Shown here piece after piece: positions 10,434 through 20,645 of a stretch of DNA of 64,000 nucleotides. This DNA comes from Adiantum capillus-veneris (taxonomy: Eukaryota; Streptophyta; Polypodiopsida; Polypodiales; Pteridaceae): the NCBI GenBank assembly GCA_014529385.2, contig CM043950.1, positions 151,282,945 through 151,346,944 on the forward strand. The letters run 5' to 3'. Under the pieces are notes generated by a model, which saw only the letters and a program-made list of their open reading frames with translations, was not told the origin of the DNA and made no database searches. The position numbers and the translations under genes were made by a program. Positions within the stretch are counted from its first letter, which is position 1; each line of letters starts with the position of its first letter.

Positions 10434-11352
10434 TCAAATGTGTTTTAGATTTCTAATTGTGCTAGGGGTATCTTGGTGGGCTTTCTTGAATCTATACTCA
10501 TTTGCCATGCCAAACATAATATATATTCCTTGTGGAATATCTTGTGAATAGATTACACATTGGTTACTATTTTGCATTAAACGAATAAGACAAACAATAC
10601 GATAAAAATGGCCGCATGTCAATGTATAATATCCACTCCATCCATCAAAATTCTTGTAGCAAAATGGACATTGGGAAGAAGAGGATGCATCTGAAGTAGA
10701 TGAAGGGACCAAATCTGGATGCAAGACAAGGTGGTTGATGTTTGTCCCTTGTACAGGTGTTGGATTCACTCGCTGTGTTAGATTTTGAATGTCCTGGTTG
10801 AAGCGGTGAATGATTTTCTCCATCCGCACTTGTGAAAGTTGGGGTGTCTAGGTGGCTATAGAAAGCCGTGTTATTTTTGCATCTTTCTCTGTCAACTGTG
10901 TCGTGTAAATATTTTTCTCTCTCTTTAACTGTAGGTCGGCGCCTTCCACTATCAATGCCAACTCATCTCGAGTGAAAGTGACACAACTCTCCCTTATATC
11001 ATGAGTGGCAACAGTTGTCTCCTTTGACGAAAAGTCTACTTGTCGCTGTTGCACAAAGTGAACATATAACATTTTTGCAAAATATAGCGCACAATCTGCA
11101 TTGTGCATGGGATGGCCATAAACTTTCAAGTAAATCCTCTCAGCATTTTCTTTGATCGCCTCATGGTTGCACTTCAAAACCTTCCACCTTCCTTTCTTGA
11201 TCTCTGCGTCCTCACATGGCCATATTGTCTTGATCGTGTCCTTCGTCACTTCTTTATTGATCTCTTTCCATTGCATATGGTTTGGATTTGCCCATTTTGA
11301 GAGTCATCGAGCAGTGCACATCGCTTTTTGTGCCAACATATTGTGTGCTAGA
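10434..11352 (-). pseudogene. RING-like zinc-finger gene, 3' exon (unit 1), broken by copia
   Basis: Minus-strand frame starting HMQWKEINKEVTKDTIKT and running through a Lys/Glu-rich helical region to a C-terminal RING-like motif: CPFC, a 14-residue loop, LTCGH, FYRIVC, then CVIYSQDIP. In the third copy the last pair is CVIC, so one zinc ligand is lost here (Cys to Tyr). The second His of a RING-H2 (expected in FYHIVC) is Arg in all copies. An in-frame TAG at about 10846 splits the frame. Upstream the exon is cut at 11352 by the copia insertion and resumes at 17388. If it worked it would be a ubiquitin-ligase-like protein; the family is not recognised. Confidence 0.6.
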
Positions 11353-11579
11353 TGTTACCATATAGATGTGGTAGTGATGTGTGTGAACACACTAGGACCG
11401 CCGAGGCATTTTTTCCCTCTTTAAGAGGTTTTTTCCCCTGTGCATTGTATATATGCCCATCACTCTAGGGCTATCTATCTTTCCATTGCACACTAAGTAA
11501 CACACTCTCTATTGTGTGCCTTGAGCTTCGTTCGTCTTCTCCAAGATGTGTGTGTTTCTCTGCAACCCTAATTCCAACA
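11353..11579 (+). repeat. 5' LTR of copia, unit 1
   Basis: Runs from TGTTACCATA to TTCCAACA, 227 bp, and repeats at 17161-17387. It contains CTATCTATC and a polyadenylation-like AT region. Confidence 0.9.
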
Positions 11580-11581
11580 AT

Positions 11582-11593
11582 TGGTATCAGAGC
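11582..11593 (+). other. Primer-binding site, initiator tRNA-Met
   Basis: TGGTATCAGAGC two bases after the LTR is the standard plant copia primer site complementary to the 3' end of initiator tRNA-Met. Confidence 0.92.
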
Positions 11594-11940
11594 AGGTCAC
11601 GTCCTCCCGGGCTTAGTCGCCAGCTGCTCTAGCACACGCTTGCTCACTTTCTCCGATTCAATGAGCTTTGGTGAGCGTTCGCAGGTCGACAAAAATTTTG
11701 GGAGCGCTCAAAGAGCTTGGTCTTCTCAAAATTTTGATTTGGGCTCATTTTGGTCTCCGTTTCCACTACAGCCAGTACTGCACAGGCTATTTCGTCATTT
11801 TGTGCAGAATCTCTATCAATGCCGTTTTCTGGATAACAGGTGCCTTATAGTCTTCTATGGTTTGTGCTATATAGCTCAGGTTGTTCCCACTCCGTTTCTC
11901 CTATTTTCAGGCAGTTTTCACATCAGGTGCAACATTTACC

Positions 11941-12780
11941 ATGGCTGACAACAACAACACAGATGTGTTCAAGATGTTTGCTGCTGAGGACAGGTTGGAT
12001 GGGGACAACTACCCTATGTGGGCTTATATGATGCAACATGTTCTTGTGTCAAAGGGTGTCTGGAATATTGTGCAAGGCATTGATGTACGTCCTTGTTATG
12101 AGGATGTAGGCGATGTTGAGGATGTTGCACGTCTTGCTGCAAGGATTGCAGCTGTTAGAGTTGTTTTGCCTACGGCAGAAAAAGCTCGTTGGGATGTTAA
12201 GGATGCGCAAGCTCATGCATTGGTTGCGTTTTCTGTGAAGCACACCATTGTTCCTCACATCCGTTCAGCAAAATCTGCAAAACAAGCTTGGGATATTCTA
12301 GCAGGTCTTTATGCAAGCCGCAATGAGGCTAAAATTGCTTTGCTGCGTAAAGAGCTGGAGTTGAAGATTATGCATGAGGAAGATGATATGGACACTTTCC
12401 TTGCTAGTGTCAAGGATATCAATGAGCAGCTTATTTCTGCAGGTGAAGTCATTTCAGACAGATCCCTTGTGAAGATTGTTCTTGATGCCTTACCAGATTC
12501 CTACCAGACTTTTGCTAGTACTTGGAGACTTATGACCCAAGGGAATCCTGAAGTTGTCAAGTTTGATGCATTATGCACATTGCTATTGCAAGAGTCACTT
12601 TCTAAAAAAAACAGGACTAGGCAGTGTGCAGTTGAACAGGCTTTTATTGCTTCTCAAAGAAAGGGTGGTAACAGTAATGCAGCCACTTCTTATGGTTTTG
12701 CTGCGAGTGGCAAAATTTTGTTCCTAATGCTTTTGCTGGCAGTACTTCTTCTGGAAATTCTGGTGATAAAGGCAAAAACA
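11941..12780 (+). pseudogene. gag: copia gag
   Basis: ATG at 11941 opens MADNNNTDVFKMF, then DGDNYPMWAYMMQHVL, a UBN2/gag-type block, and continues with the helical capsid region (LYASRNEAKIALLRKELELK, LDALPDSYQTFAS). A one-base slip near 12714, in the run GCAAAATTTTG, throws the frame off just before the zinc knuckle, which is read in the next frame at 12783. In the copy at 30015 the same slip is present, so it predates the 18-kb duplication. Confidence 0.85.
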
Positions 12781-12782
12781 AT

Positions 12783-14436
12783 ATGCGTTGCCATTATTGT
12801 AAAGCCAATGATCACTTGATCAAGTCGTGTCCTAAGTTGAAGGCCAAAGAGGCTAAGAAGAAAGAGGGTGGTTCCACTGCAGATGCTAGTTCCACTACAA
12901 ATGCAGCCATTGTTGAGTCTTCTGTGAAAGGAGACTGTGATGCTGATGTTGATGCAAAATGGGCTTTTAGCGCAGACTGCACTTACAATCATGCTGTCCA
13001 TGATGCATGCTTGTCAGTTACTGCAGATTCACATGTGTGGTATTTCGACAGAGGTGCTACAAAGCACATTACCTCACATCGTGAATTGTTTACGTCTCTT
13101 GAGTCTGTCCCTCATGGGAATTCAGTCACTTGTGCCAACAACGCCTCTTATCCAGTTCAGGGAGTTGGAAAGATTGTGCTCACTGCTGCTAATGGCAGTT
13201 CCTTCACACTTGTTGATGCACTTTATGTACCTGGGATCAAGAAGAATCTCTTGTCTGTATCCGCACTTTCTAGGCTTGGACTTGTAGTCAAATTTGTGGA
13301 TGACAGCTGTATAGTTCATGATCTCAGTTTTGGTGATGAAATTGTTGCATCTAGGCTTTTGTGCCGTGGGCTGTATAAGCTCACTTTGTATGACAAGTGT
13401 GGACAAAATTTTACAAATGCTGTTGCAGATTCAAGGGCTATTTCAGTTGCAAAACTTTGGCATGCACGTTTTGGTCATCTGAATTTTGCCAGTTTGCTAC
13501 GTTTGCAGAAATCTGATATGGTTGCTTCTTTGCCACCTCTTGAAGCACTTGTCAAACATGTTTGTGAAGGCTGTATCTTGGGTAAGATGCAGCATTCTAA
13601 GTTATGGTTCAGTTCGGGCCACATGCAGGTTGCAGCTTGTGCATAGTGATGTTTGTGGGCCCATGAAAACTCCGTCCTTGGGCAATTACCTGTACTTTGT
13701 GACTTTCATTGATGATTACTCCAGGCATGCATGGGTATTTCCGCTTAAAGCGAAGTCCGAAGTTTTTATGTGCTTCAAACAATTTCTGGCTATGGCTGAA
13801 AATGTCTCGAAATGTACTATGGGCACCCTCCGTTCTGATCGAGGGGGGGAGTATATGTCTCATGAATTTAATGCATTTCTCGCTAGTTGTGGGATAAAAC
13901 ACCAATGTACAGTGCCTTATACACCTCAACAAAATGGTGTTGCTGAGAGGAAAAACAGATCACTGATGGAAATGGCATGATGTATGGTCAAAAGTCAAGC
14001 TTTGCCGCATTCTTTTTGGCTTGAGGCCATTATGTGTGCCACTTATGTACTTAACAGGTGTCCTATGAAAGCTTTGCAGTCTATTACTCCATATGAAGCA
14101 TGGCATGATAGAAAGCCTTCTATTGAGCACATGTGTGTTTTTGGCTGTTTGGCATATGCTTTGGTGCCACAAGTGCAGCGTAGAAAATTGGATGATAAGG
14201 CTGTCACATGTATTTTTGTTGGTTATAGTGCTGAAAGCAAAGGTTACAGGTTGTATCATCCTCAAACAAAATGTATTCTGGTTTCACGGGATGTAGTGTT
14301 TGTGGAAGATTCTGTTCAGCCCTTGCTGTCATGTACTAGAGACAGTAATGTAAGCTCACAGGACATTTATGACACTTTGTTGGCTCTTTTCAGTGGTGGA
14401 AATAGGAATGTAAGTTCCAATGAGGCAAATCATTAG
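12783..14436 (+). pseudogene. pol: copia zinc knuckle, protease and integrase
   Basis: Begins with the CCHC knuckle CHYCKANDHLIKSC. The protease motif reads WYFDRGATKHIT, with Arg in place of the usual Ser/Thr after the catalytic Asp, so it is probably dead. The pre-integrase HHCC domain follows (WHARFGHLN ... CEGCILGK). A frameshift near 13600 precedes the integrase core: HSDVCGPM, RSDRGGEYM and NGVAERKNR supply the D, D and E. At 13978 a TGA replaces an Arg codon (MEMA*CM), a likely C-to-T change. The domain ends at 14436 and is then interrupted by the palindromic insertion. Confidence 0.88.
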
Positions 14437-14726
14437 GAGAAACTTGGACTCAATTCTGGGCCCTGTAAGAAACGCCAACTCAGCATAGAGAGAGGTAATT
14501 ATGAAAAATGTAAAAGTTGTTTTTTGGAATTCTATTTCTCATAGTACATACGTAAAAGTTTGCTCAATCACTTAAATGCATGTTCATACAAAATGCTTTT
14601 CGAGAGCCCAACTTAAGTGTACACAAAATTCCATGTCTGTGAATCTTAATGAGTGATGTGATGTGCGATGAGAGGAAACACATAAGAGTTGTTTTCAAAA
14701 TACAAAAATAATGCCACTGAATAGAG

Positions 14727-15535
14727 GCACAAGTATCAATCACCTTTTTATGAAGTACTCGCAATTTAAATTCGAACAGATTGTACTTGATAGTGATTGA
14801 TAGGTACTATTTACGACTATGAAGGAGTCAGAACCAAGCGAATAGAGGCGCTTGAGGGGTCTTTGGGATCTCTATTCGCTTGGTTCTGACCTTATGAGGC
14901 CCTAGGATTAAGATATAGTACTTTTTAAGCCCACGGATGCATCCGGAACGTCCAAAAACCATAGGATAGCTCTTTAAAACACAGAAATCTGACGTCTCTA
15001 GCTCAAGATATAGCATTTTTAAGCCTAGGGCCTCATGAGGTCAGTACCAAGCGAATAGAGGCCCTTAAGATCCCTCAAGGGTCTCCATTTGCTTGGTACT
15101 GACCTCGTGAGGCCCTAGGCTTAAAAGTGCTATATTTTTAAGCTTTGGGCCTCATGAGATCAATACCAAGTGAATAGAGGCCCTTGAGGGATCTCAAGGT
15201 CCTCTATTCCCTTGGTACTGACCTCATGAGGCCCTAAGCTTAAAAATGCTATATCTTGAGCTAGATACGTCAGATTTCAGTGTTTTAAAGAGCTATCCTA
15301 TGGTTTTTGGACATTCCGGATGCATCCATGGGCTTAAAAAGTGCTATATCTTAATCCTAGGGCCTCATAAGGTCTGAACCAAGCGAATAGAGGTCCCAGA
15401 GACCCCTCAAGCGCCTCTATTCGCTTGGTTCTGACTCCTTCATACTCTTAAATAGTACCTATCAATCACTATCAAGTACAATCTGCTTGAATTTAAATTG
15501 CGAGTACTTCATAAAAAGGTGATTGATAGTTGTGC
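14727..15535. repeat. 809-bp nested palindrome of four hairpins inside copia
   Basis: An inverted repeat with arms of about 400 bp meets near 15131: the left edge GCACAAGTATCAATCAC is mirrored at 15519-15535. Inside each arm lie two shorter hairpins of exactly 64 bp (14827-14890, 15040-15103, 15159-15222, 15372-15435). Each reads GTCAG.ACCAAGCGAATAG on one side and CTATTCGCTTGGT.CTGAC on the other. Between them are shared spacers such as CCTCATGAGGCCCTAGG and GCTATATCTT. It separates the integrase from the RT of the copia. No terminal repeats with a clear target duplication were found; it resembles a foldback element. Confidence 0.85.
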
Positions 15536-15570
15536 AAGATGCACAAGTACAAGTACTTCACTTTATATGA

Positions 15571-15709
15571 TAGCAACAACGGGTCATAAAAAGGCGTTCG
15601 GCGCTTGTGCCAGATGTCATTATCAAGCGCCTTACTTTTCTGATGATAGTGACAATTTCACCAAAATGGTTTTCATGGACATTTTCAAAATGAGAAAAAA
15701 TGTTTTTTG
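15571..15709 (+). other. Short Cys-pair open frame beside the palindrome, origin unknown
   Basis: A frame reading KKAFGACARCHYQAPYFSDD, then SDNFTKMVFMDIFKMRK, lies between the palindrome and the resumed copia pol frame. It does not belong to the copia integrase-RT linker as far as I can tell. The CxxC pair followed by a short F-x-K-x-x-F run vaguely recalls the region before a plant B3 DNA-binding domain, but that is a guess. It could be a captured host fragment. Confidence 0.25.
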
Positions 15710-17086
15710 AACGTAACGTTAGCCTTCTTCCTATTGGCTAAGGAGCATTCTCTCACTAGAGTTGAAAGGCCCGAAAATGAGTCCATTTCTTTCCTAATGG
15801 TACAGCCTATGGGGGTTTCTGAAAATGTTTTAGATCAGCCTATTACTGATGCAGATGTACATGATGTACTTGATGAGGAAAGGGATGAAAATGAGCAGGC
15901 TAGAGGTATGCCTAAATGGCTGTTGCACACTTTGCGTGACAGTAAATTGGATGCACGTTTGTCTAGCCGTACTCGTTCAGGCTCTTGCCATACATATTAT
16001 GCATCAGATTGTTATGCTTTGGCTATGTCTAGCTTACATGATGTTGAGGAGCCTCTGACTTTTGATGAAGCACAAAATTCAAAAAATTGGATGGCTGCCA
16101 TGCAATCAGAATATGATGCACTTATAGAAAACTTACACATGGACTTTATGTGATTTGCCTCTTGGCAAAAAGGCCATTGGTACGAAGTGGGTTTACAAGT
16201 TGAAATGCAAGCCGGATGGTGAGATCGATCGCCATAAGGCTCGACTTGTTGCAAAGGGTTATGCACAGCAAAAAGGAAAAGATTATGAAGAGACTTTTGC
16301 TCCCACTTGTCGTATGACTACTGTGCGTTTTCTATGTGCATTGGCAGCTCATTTTGGTTGGGATGTACATCAATCAGATGTACATGGGTGGCAATCCTGC
16401 TGATGTCACTCTTTACCAAACTGCTGTTGGTTGCCTCATTTATGTATGCAACACGAGGCCGGATATTCAGTTTGCAGTCTCACAGGTCAACAGATTTATG
16501 TATAGCCCAGGGTCTAAGCATTGGCAGGCTGTCAAGAGGATTTTCCTCTACCTTAGTGTCACTTTACATCTTGGCTTGTTTTATCCCAAGGGGGGGATCA
16601 TTACCGCCAGACTTACATGCTTTTTTGGACTCGGATTGGGCTGGTTGTTTTGACACGCGAGTGTCCACAAGTGGTTTTTGTTTCATGCTTGGCAGTTCAT
16701 GTATATCATGGTTGAGCAAGAAGCCACCTACTGTGGCCACTTCGAGTTGTGAGGCTGAGTACAGGGCAGTCTTCACAGCTACGGTTGAGTGTGTATGGCT
16801 CAGACGCCTTATGGCCGATTTGGGTGTTGGACACGACATTGCCAACACTATCTAAACTGACACTCAGAGCGCATTGGCAGTTGCGAGGAACCCAGTTTTT
16901 GATGCTCGCACAAATCACATTGAGGTGCATTACCACTATGTCAGGAAGAGGCTCTCAGCAGGAGAGATCAGCTTGGCTTATGTGCCAACACAGGACAACC
17001 TTGCAGATCTTTTCAAAAAGGCATTGTCTCGTGAGAAGCTTGAAGCTTTCCGCAAAGCTTTGCACTTACTCCCCTTTGTGGACTGA
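15707..17086 (+). pseudogene. pol: copia reverse transcriptase remnant and RNase H
   Basis: RT start is seen as EPLTFDEAQNSKNWMAAMQSE, then after a frame change KAIGTKWVYKLKCKPDGEID, HKARLVAKGYAQQ and WDVHQSDVH. The frame then jumps to NPADVTLYQTAVGCLIYV, which normally lies more than 200 residues later, so the palm with the YVDD box is deleted. RNase H follows (FLDSDWAGC, STSGFCFMLG, SSCEAEYRA) in another frame, and a TAA at about 16855 precedes the last block DNLADLFKKALS. The copy at 33781-35160 has the same lesions. Confidence 0.88.
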
Positions 17087-17149
17087 TCCTGTCCTCAGGG
17101 CATGGCACTTCCCTTTACTCATGTGCTAGCTCTCGTTCACCGCATCACT

Positions 17150-17160
17150 CGAGGGGGGAT
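17150..17160 (+). other. Polypurine tract of copia
   Basis: CGAGGGGGGAT directly precedes the 3' LTR, the expected plus-strand priming site. Confidence 0.75.
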
Positions 17161-17387
17161 TTTTTACCATATACATGTGGTAGTGATGTGTGTAAACACA
17201 CTAGGACCACCGTGGCATTTTTCCCTCTTTAGGAGGTTTTTTCCCCCCTGCATTGTATATACACCCATCACTCTAGGGCTATCTATCTTTCCATTGCACA
17301 CTAAGTAACACACTCTCTATTGTGTGCCTTGAGCTTCCTTCGTCTTCTCCAAGCTCTGTGTGTTTCTCTGCAACCCTAATTCCAACA
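17161..17387 (+). repeat. 3' LTR of copia, unit 1
   Basis: Matches 11353-11579 with about twelve substitutions and one missing T; ends in TTCCAACA, followed by the CTAGA duplication. The first few bases (TTTTTACC instead of TGTTACC) have decayed. Confidence 0.9.
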
Positions 17388-17499
17388 CTAGAGACTTCAT
17401 GCGCTGAAATGCGTTAACAGCCGCTCGTTGTTGATCATCAGGCACTGAGGATGTGCCAATATCTTGTTCTTCATCGGCCATTTTCTCTTGGAGCTGCAA
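17388..17499 (-). pseudogene. Upstream piece of the RING-like exon (unit 1)
   Basis: On the minus strand an acceptor-like TTATTGCAG precedes an open frame with MADEEQDIGTSSVPDDQQ and VNAFQRMKSL. In the third copy the same frame runs on through KAMRTARRLSKWANPN into HMQWKEINKE, showing that 17388 and 11352 were once adjacent and that copia split this exon. Confidence 0.65.
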
Positions 17500-17821
17500 T
17501 AACATATAGACGAATATTCAATATCATTGGCAAATATATATTCTCACAATTAAACAGTCTCACTGATGCACAAGATATATAACAACTTCTCGTCCACTAC
17601 ATTAGACATCAGAATCCACTAAATCAAACCACAACTAATGCAACTAATTGAACCACAAGGAAAATTTGAAATACCAACACTCAACACGAAAAATTTGAAA
17701 TGACTAAAGATAATTGACTCAATTAGGTGAACCACTTAAAACCAGATAATACACTTCAATAAAAAATAGAATACCCTGGACAAGACATGTATATCATAAA
17801 AAATTTTAGATCGGATAAAAT
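17500..17821. other. AT-rich intron-like interval
   Basis: AT-rich sequence without a frame, between two minus-strand coding pieces, shared with 49810-50130. Probably an intron or intergenic spacer of the broken gene. Confidence 0.4.
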
Positions 17822-18290
17822 GATGGTGCAAGTTCAACAAGGGGACGTTAGACAGGGTTAGGGTCTGTCTTTAATTGTTCATTTAAAAATATCAACACGT
17901 CAGAAGCATTTCTTCTTTGTTCCCGCTCGTTTAACTTCATCCAACAATCTACTTTAATCCAAATAGCCCTTATAACATCTTCATTCGGGTGGTGAAAAAC
18001 TTCTTTTGAAAAATAAACTTTTCTAGCTGCACTCCAAAAATCTGCCAGCATGTAGAATAGATAGCCCAATGTATAAATGTCGCTCGATTTTGTGTATGCA
18101 TCTTTGCACCGTGGATCGTATAGTTCTGGAGCAATCCATGGTCGCGTAGCCATCTTGGCATCCCCTGCTCTATGTGCCTCCAAAATTGTAGAATCCGATT
18201 GTTCGCTTGGATGTAGATAATTAATTGATGCGCGCTTAGCTGGCATTCTAAGCATCATCCCCCAATCAATGATGCCAACGCGGGGTTTAT
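17822..18290 (-). pseudogene. Protein-kinase-like C-lobe fragment (unit 1)
   Basis: The minus strand reads RVGIIDWGMM (kinase subdomain VII with DWG instead of DFG), then ATRPWIAPELYDPR (the APE motif, subdomain VIII) and SSDIYTLGYLFYMLADFW (subdomain IX), ending with an Arg-containing helix (EREQRRNASDVLIF). The N-lobe, with the glycine loop and lysine, is not found upstream. In this unit the frame stops at a TAA after DPNPV where the third copy has CAA. The acceptor AG before the exon seen in the third copy (GGAG) is also changed here. A fragment of a plant serine/threonine kinase or pseudokinase. Confidence 0.68.
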
Positions 18291-18364
18291 TGGTGCCGGG
18301 ATATATATATTAAGGTTTCTATATTTAAAAAGAGATAGTGTTACTATTTAATCAATTGAGAAGC

Positions 18365-18620
18365 TCACCGATATGCTGTAGTGTGAAGTGCATGAGAAGA
18401 AGTCTCTACTCCTGCATGTGGCTGGGAGGATGTACCCTGCCCAGGACGTACGGGCATGCTGAATCTCCCAAGAATCTCGATGGTGGTATCTAAATCGGTA
18501 TCATCCATCTCCTCATAATCTTCCATAGCCTCCGGCAAATCGTCTCGACATACTCTAGTGGCTCGTAGCAAACCCTTGATGATTGTTATCTTGACTCTAC
18601 GACCTTGGTCACTCATTGCA
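18365..18620 (-). pseudogene. Acidic coding-like exon upstream of the kinase piece (unit 1)
   Basis: Minus-strand frame MSDQGRRVKITIIKGLLRAT, then MEDYEEMDDTDLDTTIEILG and a Ser/His-rich tail, ending at TATCG|GTGAGC, a good donor site. It is conserved at 50679-50935 with only a few changes. It matches no family that I recognise. Its position and strand suggest it belongs to the same gene as the kinase and RING pieces. Confidence 0.45.
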
Positions 18621-19984
18621 TCTATATATTTAAAACAAATATATGTCAAATTAGTGATATATTTAAAACAAAATCACTGCAAGCACCACCCCAATCAAAT
18701 TTGATGTAGCTTCCAACACACATGCTTTCCATTCCTTTAGTGAGAGAGTACAATGGACACAAACAAAGTGATGACACTGTGAATGAAGGTACTGAGACTG
18801 AGAGATAGAGAGAGAAGAATACGACACCAGAATGTTGTCAAACCCTCCTCGGAAGGCCCCACTCTCTGTGGCGAGAATGGTCTACTATTGATTGCATAAA
18901 GATTCTCTACAATGTTTGAACTTCCCGATGATGTGGACGACAATGAGAACGACACTGAGACAGGCTGAAATCTGAAAACGCTAATGGCTGAAATTTTCAC
19001 TCTTTATCTGCTGAATTCTGACTCTATGTCGGCGCCGATGTTGATGGCAATGATGCGACAACGACGTGCTGAAAACGAAGATGTTGAAATATGTGTTTTG
19101 TGGACGGACATTGCAAACAACACTGGATCTGACCGTGCGGCGAGGATCTGTTGCGGGAAGATGAGGTCTGCGAGGTTTGGGACTTCTACTACAGTATTTG
19201 ACTGCTGAAAACTGAAAACGCTAGTGCTTCTTGGGATTCCATCATGGTGAATCTACAAAACCTTGAAGTGTTATGTTGATACAAAAATACTAGGGCTGAA
19301 AATTGTCTCCTTGCAAAAAAGCTAGGGCTTTTGCTGGTTCCATAGACCCGACCTTGGTATTACAATTGCTGAACATTATCTATACCTAGCAAGCTCTATA
19401 CAAGGGCTGAAAATGCTTTTATAATAATCTCTTGCTGTGCACTGGCCTTTCATATTTCCAGGCAATCTGCCATATACAAGGTGTGTTGATGTTATAAAAG
19501 GGAACATGTCCGAATGCATTTCCCAGTATACACTCAAGTCCTAGTGCTTGCATGCTTTTAATATCGTAAAACTTTATGTCCTATAATACCTTTGGTTGGC
19601 CATGTGGCCATACGAAGTGCCACACATGTTATTTCCATAATCCATGCATCTCCTGTTGCACTACAGCTGCATGCATGTCTCCAAAGTCCTGCTTCTTTGA
19701 AACATCTTGCTCCTCTTGCTACTGTATAATTTGCTGAGTCCTCATCTGAGTCTCCTGAGTCTTGGTTGGGACCAAATATATGTCTCTCAGAGTGCTACCC
19801 AATGAGAAATCGGCCACCCCCTCCGTGCGGATCTCTGCATCCTCTTTTCTATCATCCAACTTGTAATCATCCGTATTTTTCCTGCAGTTTTATTATGTAC
19901 CTCAAGCCTCGTCTCCAACGTAGTCACCGAGGGCAAAAGAGGCCACTTGACGATTGCCCCATTATTCTCACCTGTGTCATCATC
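18621..19984. other. Interval without a recognisable gene (unit 1)
   Basis: Shared with 50936-52076. It has many short frames but none is conserved in length between copies. A minus-strand frame at 51677-51925 in the third copy is broken here. Probably intron or spacer of the decayed minus-strand gene. Confidence 0.4.
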
Positions 19985-20345
19985 TTACTTTGTCTCTGTG
20001 TCTGAGACATCATCCTCCAAGTCGTTAGTGTAGTACTCATCCACCACTACTGTAAGATCATCCAGCACTTTGCGCTTCCTGTTTACCATTGACCTGCACC
20101 TTCCTACCTTGCCATTCATATATAGCATTCCAAGAAAATCCGCCTCGTTCTCTTGAATACCGTACTCAATCTCTTCTTGTTTGAGAATGAGCTTCTCACG
20201 TACAGTGATTGACATCTTCACATCCCTCAATCGTCTCCTGAGCGTAGAGAGGTTCTCCTTTCAATCTTCCTTACAATCTAGTAACTCTTTGATTTCATAG
20301 TCTATGCTCTTGTGAAAGCCTCGCCAGACACAACACGCCTTAGCT
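19985..20345 (-). pseudogene. Coiled-coil exon (unit 1), with stop
   Basis: Minus strand: RRRLRDVKMSITVREKLIL, KQEEIEYGIQENEADFLGML, then RKRKVLDDLTVVVDEYYTND and an acidic end. Heptad-like Leu/Ile spacing suggests a coiled coil. In the third copy the frame extends both upstream (FHKSIDYAIKELLDCKEYWK) and downstream. Here an in-frame TGA (plus-strand tca 20261-20263) and a stop after DTETK truncate it on both sides. Confidence 0.5.
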
Positions 20346-20645
20346 GTATTGCCTTAGCTTGCCATAGGCATCAGAGATATTTGCTGCAACCTGTTCCTCG
20401 TTGATCGCACCATGACAACATGGCGAAAATGCCAAGCTGCATGATGTATATCATGGTGTAGATGGCCAAAATGTCATGCTGCCTGATGTGGAGAGAAACA
20501 CCTATATGTACATGTATGATATAGAGGCAAGTAACTCCATGCCTAGATGTAGATGGAGCAAATCGCCATGCTGGCGAAAGAGAGATCACTAGAGCTAGAG
20601 CTAAAGATAGAGAAATGTCTTGAACATGTGTGTGAGCTCCATCCA
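20346..20645. other. Spacer between the coiled-coil exon and the LINE
   Basis: No gene seen. Homology with the third copy ends at its right edge (20645 corresponds to about 52936). Confidence 0.4.

Larger units (their letters stand above)
11353..17387 (+). mobile_element. Ty1/copia retrotransposon, defective (unit 1)
   Basis: A complete LTR-to-LTR insertion: 5' LTR 11353-11579, PBS 11582-11593, gag, protease, integrase, a reverse-transcriptase remnant, RNase H, polypurine tract and 3' LTR to 17387. The flanks are a 5-bp duplication CTAGA (11348-11352 and 17388-17392), and the empty site GTGCTAGAGACTTC survives in the third repeat copy near 48375-48385. The two LTRs differ at about a dozen positions plus one indel over some 223 bases. 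The RT active site is deleted and several frames are broken, so the element cannot move by itself. Confidence 0.93.

Noticed and set aside
11582-11593. tRNA-like TGGTATCAGAGC
   Set aside because: It is the complement of the tRNA 3' end used as a retrotransposon primer site, with no tRNA cloverleaf around it.
14727-15535. Four regularly sized hairpins that could suggest a CRISPR-like array
   Set aside because: The units are 64-bp palindromes within an inverted repeat, not direct repeats with unique spacers, and the genome is a plant.
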